Below the pieces are notes generated by a model, which was not told the origin of the DNA, ran no database searches, and worked only from the letters and a program-made list of their open reading frames with translations. DNA of 64,000 nt from Ricinus communis (lineage: Eukaryota > Streptophyta > Magnoliopsida > Malpighiales > Euphorbiaceae): contig NC_063258.1 of the NCBI RefSeq assembly GCF_019578655.1, forward strand, positions 20,340,802-20,404,801, read 5' to 3'. Within the stretch, counting starts at the first letter, position 1. Every line of letters starts with the position of its first letter. Below are positions 47,996-59,592 of the stretch, in pieces. The translations under genes and the position numbers were made by a program.

Positions 47996-49776
47996 TGTAA
48001 TACCCGGAATTTTTCTTTAATAAAGATAATATTAATAATGATTAATAAATGAGTTTTTATTTAAATTAATTTAATTTTTATTTTTATTTGGTTTAATTGG
48101 AATGAATTAAGTGAAATTTTAATGTTAGACAATTAAAGGAGTTATTTTTCTATACCCAATTAGTTGGATATTTGAGAAATTAATTAAGTAAATTATTCGA
48201 AAAATAGATTATATTTTTTGTTATTCAGAATTTTCCTCCAAATGAATATATTTAGTTAAATTCTATATTTGAAAATTATGAAAGAATTTGTAAAGGATGT
48301 TTTTATAAAAGAATTATTGGAGAGAATTGGTATTTTAATTAGCTAGTGGTATTAAATTTTAAGTTGAAAAATATTTAGCAAATTGATTATTTAATTTAAT
48401 TGTATGTTAGGACTAAATTGGAAATTTATTTTGGAATAATGATTAAAAGTAAAATCTTATTATTATGGGGGTTTAATGAAAATTTGTAAGATTGGTATTT
48501 TTATAAATAAATATGTCGGCAGGGGTATATATGTAATTATGTATTTTCAATAATTCTATTTTGGCCCAAATTAAATAGTTAGGGGCTTAATTGAAAGGCT
48601 AAAGAAAAGTTTAAGGGCTAATTGAAAATTTTGCTGGACGAAATTGTTGTAATTAAAAAAGTTGAGGGACCAAAATGTAAGAAAGAAAAACGCAAGGACC
48701 TAATGTCGATATTGGAAGGAAAGAAAGAAGAAAAGAAAGAGAAAGGAAGGAGGAGAGAGTCGGCGTCGGGGGGAGAAGAGAAGGAGGGAGAGAGGGCGCT
48801 GCCGATCCGTCGGCTCAGGGCGTGGTGGCAGCGGCAATAGCTCCAGCTGGCGTCTTGGCGGCAGTGCGAAGTGAAGAAAAAGAAAGGGGAGAGTTGATGC
48901 AGCGGCCGTCCGGTGCCGTTCATGGCGTTTCCGGTGTCGGTAGCCACTATTTTTGGTGGTGATCGACTCCTCTCGGTCTTGGCTATGTTTTGGCGGTAGT
49001 GGTGTCGACTGTGGTGGCCGGAGACGGAAGATTCCGATAGAGAGAGAAAGTAAGGGGCAGCCGGCGTTTTTTAATTTTTTCGGCGAGCTCCGACTAGGGA
49101 TGGATGATCGGAGGACATATCCGGACTCCCCTCAGCTCAAGCTTCGCAATGACACCGGTTTCATGGCGATTGAACTTCGTTTGTAAATCGACGACCGAGA
49201 TCGTCCGCAAATCTCTCCGGATGATCGGGGATCGGATCGGAAAACTGGAAGCGGGGATCGTCATCAGCGCATCATTTCGAGTCCGATGGTGAGTTCGGAT
49301 CGACGATCGGACTTCGATGGCTGGAGGTGAATCGACCGAGCAATCAAGCGTCTAGGTAATTTTCTATGGCCGTTGATTTAAGAATTCTTTGATTTAATTT
49401 ATGCTTATTGATTTGTGTTGAGTATTAGATGATATTTGTGAGTCAAAAATAATTAGTTTGTCGGACTGCCTGCCGTAGTCGTAATTTTTGTGTTGTGTGG
49501 CGGAGTCAGGAAATTAGTGAAGTCTTGGGGACTTGACTCCGGTTGTATTAATTGTTGAATATTTGAAGTATTTTTCTGGAAGGTCCTGGACCCATTTTAC
49601 AGAGGGTAAATATCCGTATTTTAGGGGAGGTTTTCCCGGATTTTCAGTAGAATTCTTTCGAGTCGAGATTCTTAGACAGTCAGTCCTAGGAATCTAGACC
49701 TAGTCAATTGTTCAGCGTTATTGATAAATTATTTTCCGTGATTAGATAATCCATTTGTTCGGCTCGCTCCAACCGA
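47996..49776 (+). repeat. Truncated 3' LTR of element B
   Basis: TGTAATACCCGGAATTTTTC onwards matches the 5' LTR to GGCTCGCTCCAACCGA, then switches to gene-fragment sequence. The missing part includes the minisatellite and the LTR end. Confidence 0.85.
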
Positions 49777-52611
49777 CCCACTAAAATGGATTTTCAAACT
49801 AAGAAGGAAAACAGAGAAAGGTGCAAACATTGAGATTCAATTATTTTGTTTTATGATCTAATTTTTGTGTTCAAACCGCCAAAAAAAGGATTGGCAGGAT
49901 TGAAACTCCCTACAGAAAGATGATCACTAAAATCTTATTGTTATACCCAATAAGATTATTAAATACATTTTGCCCATAATATTTAAGATGCAAAGCAAAA
50001 CAGAATTATCGAATAGAAATAAAAAGTGAAATAATTTACCATTTTGGTACTTGAGGCTCTTTTTACCTTCTCTCGGTTGGATGCTTTCTTGATTGGATTT
50101 ATTTAGAGCTTTTATAACAAAAAAAGAGTGCAAAAATAGCTCTAGTCCCAGTAAAAAAGAAATTAAAACATATGATATAAATAAATAAACCACAGGTAAT
50201 CGATTTCTTGTTCTTCTTACTAAAGCGTCTAACAGCACAAATCACATAAAAATTTGCAGCTAGCTAACCTTCAAAATTAGCATCATTATACTGCAATTGA
50301 CTTAGGCTGGAGAGCGGACAAGGTAACCAATGTGTGCTAAAATGCCATGATGCATAGCATGTAATACAGAACACGACATAGCCAATATATGCCAAATGCC
50401 AAAAGAATTTTTTAATTTAAAAGTATTAGCAAACATTTTAGTATAATATAAGATAATTATTTTATATTTTTATCTAAACTGGGTCAATTGGAATATTAAA
50501 TATATTTTATCCATAATATTCAATGGGTAAAGCAAAGCAAAATTATCGAATACAAATAAAAAGCAAAGTAATTTACCATTGCGGCACTTGAGGCTCTTTT
50601 TCACTTCTCTCAATTAGACGCTTTTATGATTGGATTTATTTGCTGTACCCCAAAAAGAATATGGATCAACACTATAAAGTCGAACTGCAAGAAGATGGAG
50701 AAAGAAAAGTCAAACCAAGTGTACAGCCAATATGTGTACCTCCAGAAGATTCTGACTATTGATAAAAGCTACAAAGCATTTCCAAAAAACAACTATATCT
50801 TAGAGTAATTGTAGAAGGTTAAACAGATTCCACAAAGGGTTATGCAGAATAAAGAAGACAAAATTAAGCAAATGCATGCAATTTTACTTCCTAATTTCAC
50901 TCATTCCAAGTGGATCATGAAACAAAATTTTGGATTGAAACAAGAAACTATTAAAATATAGATCAAGATCAAGCTACAAGAACTTCATTTCCTTCTTTGG
51001 CACATAGTAATTTATAGAGTACAAGATTAGAACTTCAAAACAAGAAAAGTATATCTCTCTTTTAGAAAGTTATCACTATTCACATTATATCTCTCTTTTA
51101 GAGAGTTATCACTATGCACCTTATATCTCTCTTTAAAAAGTTATCACTATTCACCTTATATCTCTCTTTTAAAAAGATATCAGTATTCACCTTATATCTC
51201 TCTTTTAAAAAGATATCACTATTCACCTTCTTTTAAGTCATGTATCATAAATATCAAGAAAAGCTAGCATTGAGAATAAGAAGCTATATACGTTACAAAA
51301 ACCAAATGAAGTTAGGAGAAAGTTTGACCTAATGGCAAAAAATGCCCAACCAGAAACTAAAACCTAATTCTGCAAGAAAGAAAAGACAGAGAGAGTAAAC
51401 TAGAACCAAATTGAATAATTAAACTTAATCCAGCTACCACTATCTAAATATCAGCAATATCATAATTAAGTAGAGAAACAAAAACCAAAAGCACAAAACA
51501 TTGAAAGCCAATCACTAGAGCAATCACCTAAAGTAATATATTGATGTCTATTAATAATGCAATAAGACTACAATTTTGTGACAATGGAAGACATAAAATC
51601 AGTAGGCAGTAGCATAAAGAGCTCAGCCTGCCATAGTTCTAAATCAGTCAAGATTAAAAAAAAAGAATCATATTTCAATGTAAAATAATACTTCCTCAAA
51701 CATTAAAAGTGTTAAACCCTACAAATACATTCAACTTAGCTAGCTTAAATTATTGTAGAGAAACACATAAGGTAGTAGAGAAACTCCCTCATCATAAGAA
51801 CATAACCACAAGGCTCCTTTCTCCGGATTGCTCACTGAGATTATTGGAATGCTAGAAGAACTCTTTTCAAGTCTAGATAAACGACAGCTATTGTTTCCAA
51901 AAAAAAGCAAGAAGAAATTACAAAACATATAATTACTGAGTCAAAGATATCAAATCCACAAACAAAACTAATAAAGCTAGCATCACCTCACCGTTCTCCT
52001 AACAAATTGATCGAAAAAAAAACAGGATAGCAACCAAAAAACTTATTGAAATTTAAACTTTTTGTTTTAAGCTGAAATTAGAAGTAAAAAGTTAGGCACC
52101 AATAAGAGTTCTTCCTGAATATCTAACCATAAGTCCCTAGAAAAACAATAGGTTGAAATATCAGTTAAACGTGCAAAGCCTGACATTCATTTCTATAAAT
52201 GTCGAACCACATGTACATGACCAAACCAGACCTATGTTATCAAGGTTCCTTCCCATAAATGTCTGTCCATAAAAAGACGAGTTGGGTAAGAAGAAACTTT
52301 TTATTCCCAACCAGAGCTAATTGGCAGACAGAGACCAAACTAATGATCAAGATCATTAGCCAACTTTAATCTATCTACTTAACAAACATATTTTTAAAAA
52401 AAATTAGCTAAAAAGAAAAGACTCCAAATAGATATTTGACCATCAACCCACTAAATGGATTTTCAAAATAAGAAGGAAAACAGAGAAAGGTGCAAACACT
52501 GAGATTTAATTATTTTTTTTCTGATCTAATCTTTGTGGTCAAAACGCCAAAAAAAGGATTGGCATGATTGAAACTCCCTACAGAAAGATGATCACTAAAA
52601 TCTTATTGTTA
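49777..52611 (-). pseudogene. Gene-fragment unit, copy 3 (plus the tail of another copy)
   Basis: 49777-49947 is the high-coordinate tail of a lost unit (equivalent to 20430-20528). After the junction TTGTTATACCCAATAAGA a complete 2.66-kb unit follows. It has the NQESIQ-type exon island (about 50040-50112; Pro replaces Leu before REG), its diverged paralogue (about 50578-50640), the islands near 51570-51655 and 51765-51893 (LSRLEKSSSS, NPEKGALWLC), and DIQEELLLVP near 52100-52141. It lacks the first-exon region, like copy 1. Sequence is very close to copies 2 and 4. Product unknown. Confidence 0.5.
51050..51229. repeat. 36-38-bp tandem repeat, 5 units
   Basis: This is the same minisatellite as at 16554 and 21686, with five units, two of which share an AAAAAGATATCA variant. 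Confidence 0.85.
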
Positions 52612-55600
52612 TACCCACTAAGATTATTAAATACGTTTTACCCATAATATTTAAGATGCAAAGCAAAGCAGAATTATCAAATACAAATAAAAAGTGAAAT
52701 AATTTACCATTTTGGTACTTGAGGCTCTTTTTCCCTTCTCTCAGTTGGATGCTTTCTTGATTAGATTTATTTAGAGCTTCTATAACCAAAAAAAAGTGCA
52801 AAAATAGCTCTACTCCCAGTAAAAAAGAAATTAAAACATATGATATAAATTAATAAACCACAAGCAATCGATTTCTTGTTCTTACTAAAGCGTCCAACAA
52901 CACAAATACAAACACAAATCATATAAAAATTTGCAGCTAGCTAACCTTCAAAATTAGCATCATTATACTGCAATTGACCCAGGCTGGAGAGCGGACAAGG
53001 TAGCCAATGTGTGCTAAAATGCCATGATGCATAGCATGTAATACAGAACACGACATAGCCAATATATGCCAAAATGCCAAAAGAATTTTTTTTTTAAAAT
53101 TATTAGCAAACATTTTAGTAAAATATAAGATAATTATTTTATATTTTTATCTAAACTGGGTCAATTGGAATATTAAATATATTTTACCCAGAATATTCAA
53201 GGCGCAAAGCAAAGCAAAATTATCGAAAAAAAAAACAAAAAGCAGAGTAATTTACCATTGTAGTACTTGAGGCTCTTTTTCACTTCTCTCAATTGGATGC
53301 TTTGATGATTGGATTTATTTATTGTAACCCAAAAAGAATATTGATCAAAACTATAGAGTTGAACTACAAGAAGATGGAGAAAGGAAAGTAAAACCAAGTG
53401 TACAACCAATATATGTACCTTCAGAAGCTTCTGACTATTGCTCAAAGCTGCAAAGCATTTCCAAAAACAACTCAATCTTAGAGTAATTATAGAAGGTTAA
53501 ACAGATTCCACAAAGGGTTATGCAGAATAAAGAAGACAAAATTAAGCAAATGCATGCAATTTTACTTCCTGATTTCACTCATCCCAAGTCGATCATGAAA
53601 CAAATTTTGGATTGAAACAAGAAACTATTAAAATATAGATCAAGATCAAGCCATAAGATCATTTTCTTCTTTGGCACACAGTAATTTATGGAGTACAAGA
53701 TTAGAACTTCAAAACAAGAAAAGTATATCTCTATTTTAGAAAGTTATCACTATTCACCTTCTTTTAAGTCACGTATAATAAATATCAATAAAAGTTAGCA
53801 TTGAAAATAAGAAGCTATGTACGTTACAAGAACCAAATGAAGTTAGGAGAAAGTTTGACCCTGGCCAAAAATGCCCAACCAGAAACTAAAACCTAATTCT
53901 GCAAGGAAGAACATATAGAGAGATTAAACTAGAACCAAATTGAATAATTAAACTTAATCCAGCTACAACTATCTAAACATCAGCAATATCATAATTAAGT
54001 AGAGAAACAAAAACCAAAAGCACAAAACATTGGAAGCCAATCACTAGAGCAATCACCCAAAATAATATATTAATGTCTATTAGCAATGCAATAAAACTAC
54101 AATTTTGCGACAATGGAAGACATAAGATTAGTAGGCAATAGCATAAAAAGCTCAGCCTTCCATACTTCCAAATCAGTCGGGATTAAGAAAAAAAAAGAAT
54201 CATATTTCAATGTAAAATAATACTTAACATTCAAAATGTTAAACCCTACAAATACATACAACTTAACTAGCTTAAATTATTGTACATCTATTAGGAGTTA
54301 ATACTGTTGACTAAAACAGAAACATATAAGGTAGTAGAGAAACTCCCTCATCATAAGTACATAACCACAAGGCTCCTTTCTCTGGATTGCTCATTGAGAT
54401 TATTGGAATGCTAGAAGAACTCTTTTCAAGTCTAGATAAACGACAGCTGTTGTTTCGAAAAAAAAGCAAGAAGAAATCACAAAACATATAATTACTGAGT
54501 CAAAAATATCAAAACCATAAACGAAACTAATAAAGCTAGCATCACCTTACCATTCTCCTAACAAATTGATCGAAAAAAAACAGCATAGCAACCAAGAAAC
54601 TTATTGAAATTTAAACTTTTTGTTTTAAGCTGAAATTATAAATAAAAAGTTAGGCACCAATAAGAGTTCTTCCTGAATATCTAACCATACGTCCCTAGAA
54701 AAATAATGGGTTGAAATATCAGTTAAACGTGCAAAGCCTGATATTCATTTCTATAAATGTCGAACCACATGTACATGACCAAACCAGACCTATGTTATCA
54801 AGGTTCCTTCCCATAAATGTCTGTCCATTAAAAAATGAGTTGGGTAAGAAGAAATTTTCGATTCTCAACCAGACCTAATTGGCATACACAGACCAAACTA
54901 CTGATCAAGATGACTGGCCAACTTTAATCTATCTACTTAACAAATATATTTTAAAAAAATTAGCTAAAAAGAAAAAACTCCAAACAAATACTTGACAATC
55001 AACCCATTTAATGGATTTTCAAAATAAGAAGAAAAACAGAGAAAGGTGCAAACACTGAGATTCAATTATTTTATTTTCTGATCTAATCTTTGTGTTCAAA
55101 ATGCCAAAAAAATGATTGGCAGGATTGAAACTCCCTATAGAATGATGATCACTAAAATCTTATTGTTATACCCATAAGGGAAAGAATTTCTGATCAAACC
55201 CCAAATACATCTCTCACATCAAAGCATTTAACCCTTGGAATCTCAAAAAGAGTTTATTTGCATTGGAATTATGATATGAAATGACAAAATCTTTGGAAAA
55301 CCAATAAGACAAAAGGAGTCGCTTAATCGCTCTTCAGACTCCACACCATGATGTTTAATTATTAAAGATCAAAATTCAGATTCTTATATTCCTCACAAAT
55401 CAATTCCAGGAAAAATCAAACAACATACCATGGCACTAACTTGGAACAATACAGAATCAGAAATTATAAATAAAGAAGCCAAGCGAACCCCTTCATAGTC
55501 CCTTTCAGATTCCAGTGAGAAGATTTTGGTCTTCCAAACGTCAAGCGCCTGCGACCTTCAACTGGACAAGGAAATTTAGAGAGATGATTGGAATGGAAGG

Positions 55601-55805
55601 CTGAGATTAAGTTATACCCTCAGTTATGTTCCTATTTGGTTTAGAAATTTGAAAAGCTCTTTCCTATTGTGGGAATAGTATTCGTTGCATTCTTTTAAAA
55701 ATAATAGGAAAAAAAGAAGTGGGTAGATACAAATTCAACTAATATTTTCGACAAATAATTTATTTGTAAATAAAATATGATTAACTAAAAAATAATATCT
55801 CAATT
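52612..55805 (-). pseudogene. Gene-fragment unit, copy 4, with presumed 5' end
   Basis: This is the partner of copy 2 in the right arm and ends in the same (TA)n. Islands: NQESIQLREGKKSLKYQNG-type exon at about 52705-52775 with an acceptor GGTTATAG and a GTAAATT donor; its paralogue at about 53255-53325 (SIQLREVKKSLKYYNG); ELWKAELFM-type near 54095-54185; NPEKGALWLC near 54340-54455; DIQEELLLVP near 54655-54699. The first-exon-like region is at about 55440-55600. The minisatellite here is down to one unit (53724-53760). The coordinate order implies transcription on the minus strand from about 55.7 kb leftward. No protein family recognised. Confidence 0.5.
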
Positions 55806-55826
55806 TATATATATATATATATATAT
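55806..55826. repeat. (TA)n microsatellite at the plastid insert junction
   Basis: A 21-bp TA run is followed at once by plastid sequence. It is the counterpart of 23867-23894. Confidence 0.95.
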
Positions 55827-56235
55827 CGAAAAAGTTACTTTTATTTGTGCTGTAATTATAAGAAATCTTTTGTCTATTATTTATTTGTAATGGTGATCCA
55901 TAAATATACGAGTCCTTCTTATTTTCATAATTAATAGATTTATATGATAAAGATTATATTTATAGTATTTTTAAAAATTATCTTTTTGATTCGGTAATGA
56001 GTCTGCCTCAAAATCCTTTTTTTTTTCGTAATGAATTATTTTTGTCTTTTTCATATAAATTCCATTTGTTTAATTTTTTGTTTTAAACCATAGGGTGTTG
56101 GTATTGATTGATTCTATTTCGCCATTTTTGTGGTATTAATCTAGACCATCTAATATGAGATAAATCGTATTTATATTGATAATGACTCCTTAACCAGTTT
56201 TTCCATTGATTCATTACAAAATTTCTAACATTTTT
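55827..56235 (-). pseudogene. Nuclear copy of plastid ycf1 (Tic214) fragment
   Basis: On the minus strand, 56092-56215 reads [18 protein letters not shown], then [16 protein letters not shown], the well-conserved segment of plastid Ycf1/Tic214, the inner-envelope translocon protein. Reading continues past one stop into the less conserved part down to about 55827 (YGSPLQ-like near 55880). Only about 400 bp of a gene of over 5 kb is present, with a stop, so it is a non-functional nuclear plastid insert (NUPT). Confidence 0.85.
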
Positions 56236-56605
56236 TTCTTTTAATTCGAAATTAAATAGCCCTTAGACTCTTGCTTGCCCAGTTTTGAACATAGAAGTTC
56301 GATCTTGGAAATGGTCTCAGTCGGCGGAACAGTTCCCGCCCGAATTTCAGCAATCACTTGTTCTGATTCTACATATTGATTGTTTTGAACTAAAAGGAAA
56401 CTCAAGAATTACTATAGCTCTTTATACAAGGAAAAGGGTACCGATAGGCGGATTCCTTTTCATACATACTTTTGGGTTTATCTACCTTAGAATTAATTTA
56501 AATTCTAGAGTTTCTTACTTTTTTTATGACAAATATCAACAATATTTCTATTCCCTCTTCAAATAGAAATATTATCAAATAGGAATATTATTGCAGATTT
56601 TTTCT
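56236..56605 (-). pseudogene. Second plastid piece with an rpoC2 fragment
   Basis: Minus-strand 56331-56405 reads [20 protein letters not shown], a conserved segment of plastid RpoC2 (RNA polymerase beta-double-prime). The frame is lost on both sides. 56236-56330 and 56406-56605 are probably plastid as well but not resolved. ycf1 and rpoC2 are far apart in normal plastid genomes, so this insert is a composite. Confidence 0.6.
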
Positions 56606-58018
56606 TTTTATTGTTGATTAAATTGAATATATATAATTTATTTTAATAAAAACTTATCATTTATTTTAAATAAATATAAAAGTAATAGAAATATTCCACA
56701 GAATATATGAGTAAATGACTTTTAAAAAAATTAAAAGCTAAAATTTTTGATTTCACATTACAAATATAAGAATAATAATGTCAATGGCATTTTATTTGGA
56801 CAAGGCCATTTTGGCCCTCAACTTGTGTTGCGGGAACCAAGAAAAGTCAAAAATGAATATTTTGAAAAATAAACCCATAACTTAAATACTTCATACCAAA
56901 TTAACTCTTGACCAATTATTTGCAATCCACACGCATTGTAAGAAAGGTGAATTGAATATTTAAGTGAAAATTCTTGCATTTCCATATTTTTAATTCTTAA
57001 GTTCTTCTTGACCTCAATTTTATTTTATTTTTTAAATAAAATTTAAAATATTTTATCTAAATTTTTATTTTATTAAATTACTATATCTAGACGTTATCTA
57101 TAAAATTCTTCTTTTTCTTCGTTTTCTTTTGAATTCATACATGAAAATAAATTATTGGCTAAAAGATTATCTTTTTTTCCATATCTGTTTTTTTATTTAT
57201 ATTCAGATTTTGAATGTTGGCTTTAATTAAAGCTCGACAATGAGAGAGGGGCTTAAGATCATTGATTGGGTTTCTTTTTTTCTTTTTTTATATTACTCTA
57301 TGTCTGTTTATTTAAAAACCTAGCCAGTTATATTTTTTTGATTATATTGATCTTTTAGTAGAAATTAATTTTTTTTGAGAAATTAGATTAAAAAAAATAA
57401 AAGATAAAACTTGAAGCATTTCATAACAATTTCCATAATGTTTTTCTTTTTTCTGTTTAATTTGAATATGAAAAATATTTTGCATATAGTAAACTTGTTG
57501 GGTGTTTCAACTTAATCTTAAAGCTCCAAGTCCCTTTTTTTTTTTGCTGTTAATCAAAAATAAAAAGCAATATATAAGCAGTTAAATTTGTTAGTAGATG
57601 GAGAACAGAGGTAGGTAATGGTAGATAGCGAGAAATGATATTTAGTAGACCAACATCGGTAAAAAGCAACGGTGGTGATGGTAGAAGCAATTTTTCTTTC
57701 TTTTTTATTATTAATAAGAATAACTAAATTAGCATAAGTTGATTTAATTTATTTTCGAGTGTGAATAACATGTTCAATATTCAACTCTAGTTTGGGCTGA
57801 ATTGATTTGAAAGAGAAATTTTTTTGCATATATCCTAAAAAAGCTAAAAATATCATTTTTACTGCTAAGAAATTTTTTTCTCAAAAATACTGTAAGTTAA
57901 GATTTTATTTGAAGAATACTGTATAATTTATGAGCCATACATGAGTGAATATGTCCTTCCTATTTTCGGAGCCTTGCGAAACGTTCTCAGCTGATAGACG
58001 AGAATGGCTGCATTGATA
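56606..58018. repeat. Right-arm copy of the AT-rich segment
   Basis: This aligns with 24727-26137 across its length; it differs by small indels. No coding sequence was found. Confidence 0.85.
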
Positions 58019-59592
58019 GTAAATGTAAAATATTATGGTTTCTAATTAGATAATGATTGTAGTATTAAAAGTTAGTAATATTAAATATATTTATACTATT
58101 AATTTATATAATACTAAAAATCAATTAATAAATATTTTTTAATAATATTATGTTATTACATTAGTAAAATTTTTTAAAACCAATAAATTTTTTAATTATT
58201 ATTCTTATTAAAAATATTATAAACAAGAGAAATTAACTATATATTTCTGTGTTTTTCTATATTACAGTATTTAACCATTAACATTTAAAAATTATATTTT
58301 TCATCATTCGATTTTGTTTTTATAATAAATCCTCTTCCCTTAGAATTTCAATTGAACATCGCTAACTAAATTTGATTTTACACTATTTGTCCTCTGATTT
58401 TTTGTGTAATATACAAATTACCTCTTTTAGTTTATTAACTACTAGAACCCAATTTTCTAATTTTTGCAAAAAACAATTTTAATATATGTAAAAATAGTTA
58501 AGTAGAGTTCTTTAATTACTATAATTTCAAGAATAATTAAATTCCAATAAAATTTAAATAATTTAAACTAAATTTGTGAAAATATCAAGAATTTATATAA
58601 TTTAACTTTAAATTATTAAAATAAAATAAATTTTATTCTTATTATTAATTTTGTTACACTAGAATTATAATTTTGATAAAAAGTTTGAGGATCAAATTAT
58701 ATTTTTTTTATGTAATTAATTCTTTTATTGCATTGACTTTCGAGACAGAAAGATTTTAGTGTAATAATTAAATATAAAGGGCAATTTGACTATTACACAA
58801 AAATTCTGGAGGTAAATAGTATAAACTCAAACCTAGTTAATAATTATTCGACAAAAATTCCAAACAATAAAATTTTTTAGTATAATATTATAAAATAGAA
58901 AATGAAAAAATATAATTTGTAAATGTTAAAAGGTAAATATCATGATATAGATAAACATAGAGAATATATAATAACTAGTACTAAATCTAATTCTAGAAAA
59001 TAGGATCTTAATTACATTGTTAAAAATCATGTTAACTAAAAAATTAACTGTCTCTTAAGAAAATAATTCTAATTCTAGAAAGTAGCATTTAAAATTAGAT
59101 TTTTAACATTTTTATTACTTAATAAGTTAGTTTTCTAATCCTAAAATATACCACATCTATGGAAGAGGTATTTTGATACCTCAACTAATCCTAGTAGAAG
59201 ATACATTAGTACCTTGACTAGACTCATTAGAGAGATTTATTGGTACCTTATTTAGTTTTAGGGAAGATACTATAATACTTTAATTTTTCTTAATATGTGA
59301 AATTGACCAAATCAAAAAATAATTTTATTTCCTAAATCTAAATGCCCTCATTTTATTTTAGTATTTGAGGTAAACATAAGCAGGTAAGCTTGACTTACTC
59401 GAAGTTGAGCATTGGAGCTGATCAAGTGCAAAATGCTAAATTGATTTTGTCCTTTAAACATATGAGGTGAAAACCATGCAAGAAAGGGGGGAGAGGAGAA
59501 TATATCAAAACTAGAAAGGCATTAAGGATGAGGGGGGCGTTTAAAAGAAATTAATTTCAATCCTAGTTTTTAAAAGCTTTAAAAAAAATAAC
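58019..59592. repeat. Right-arm satellite unit, truncated
   Basis: This is one 1.7-kb-type unit, closest to the first unit of the left array (26138-27720; for example both have AGAAAATAGGATCTTAATTA). It includes the inverted-repeat core and stops in TTAAAAAAAATAACTAATTC, where a reversed LTR fragment begins. Confidence 0.85.

Larger units (their letters stand above)
43453..49776 (+). mobile_element. Non-autonomous chromovirus-type LTR element B
   Basis: Same layout as element A: 5' LTR 43453-46381 (2929 bp), primer site 46386-46398, internal region 46382-47995, polypurine tract 47983-47995, and a 3' LTR starting at 47996. The 3' LTR is cut at 49776 (GCTCCAACCGA), where gene-fragment sequence begins, so about 40% of it is missing. 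Element B abuts element A with no spacer. No target-site duplication can be tested because the distal end is lost. Confidence 0.8.

Noticed and set aside
56285..56566. 93-codon plus-strand open frame in the plastid insert
   Set aside because: It is antisense to the rpoC2 match and has no domain.
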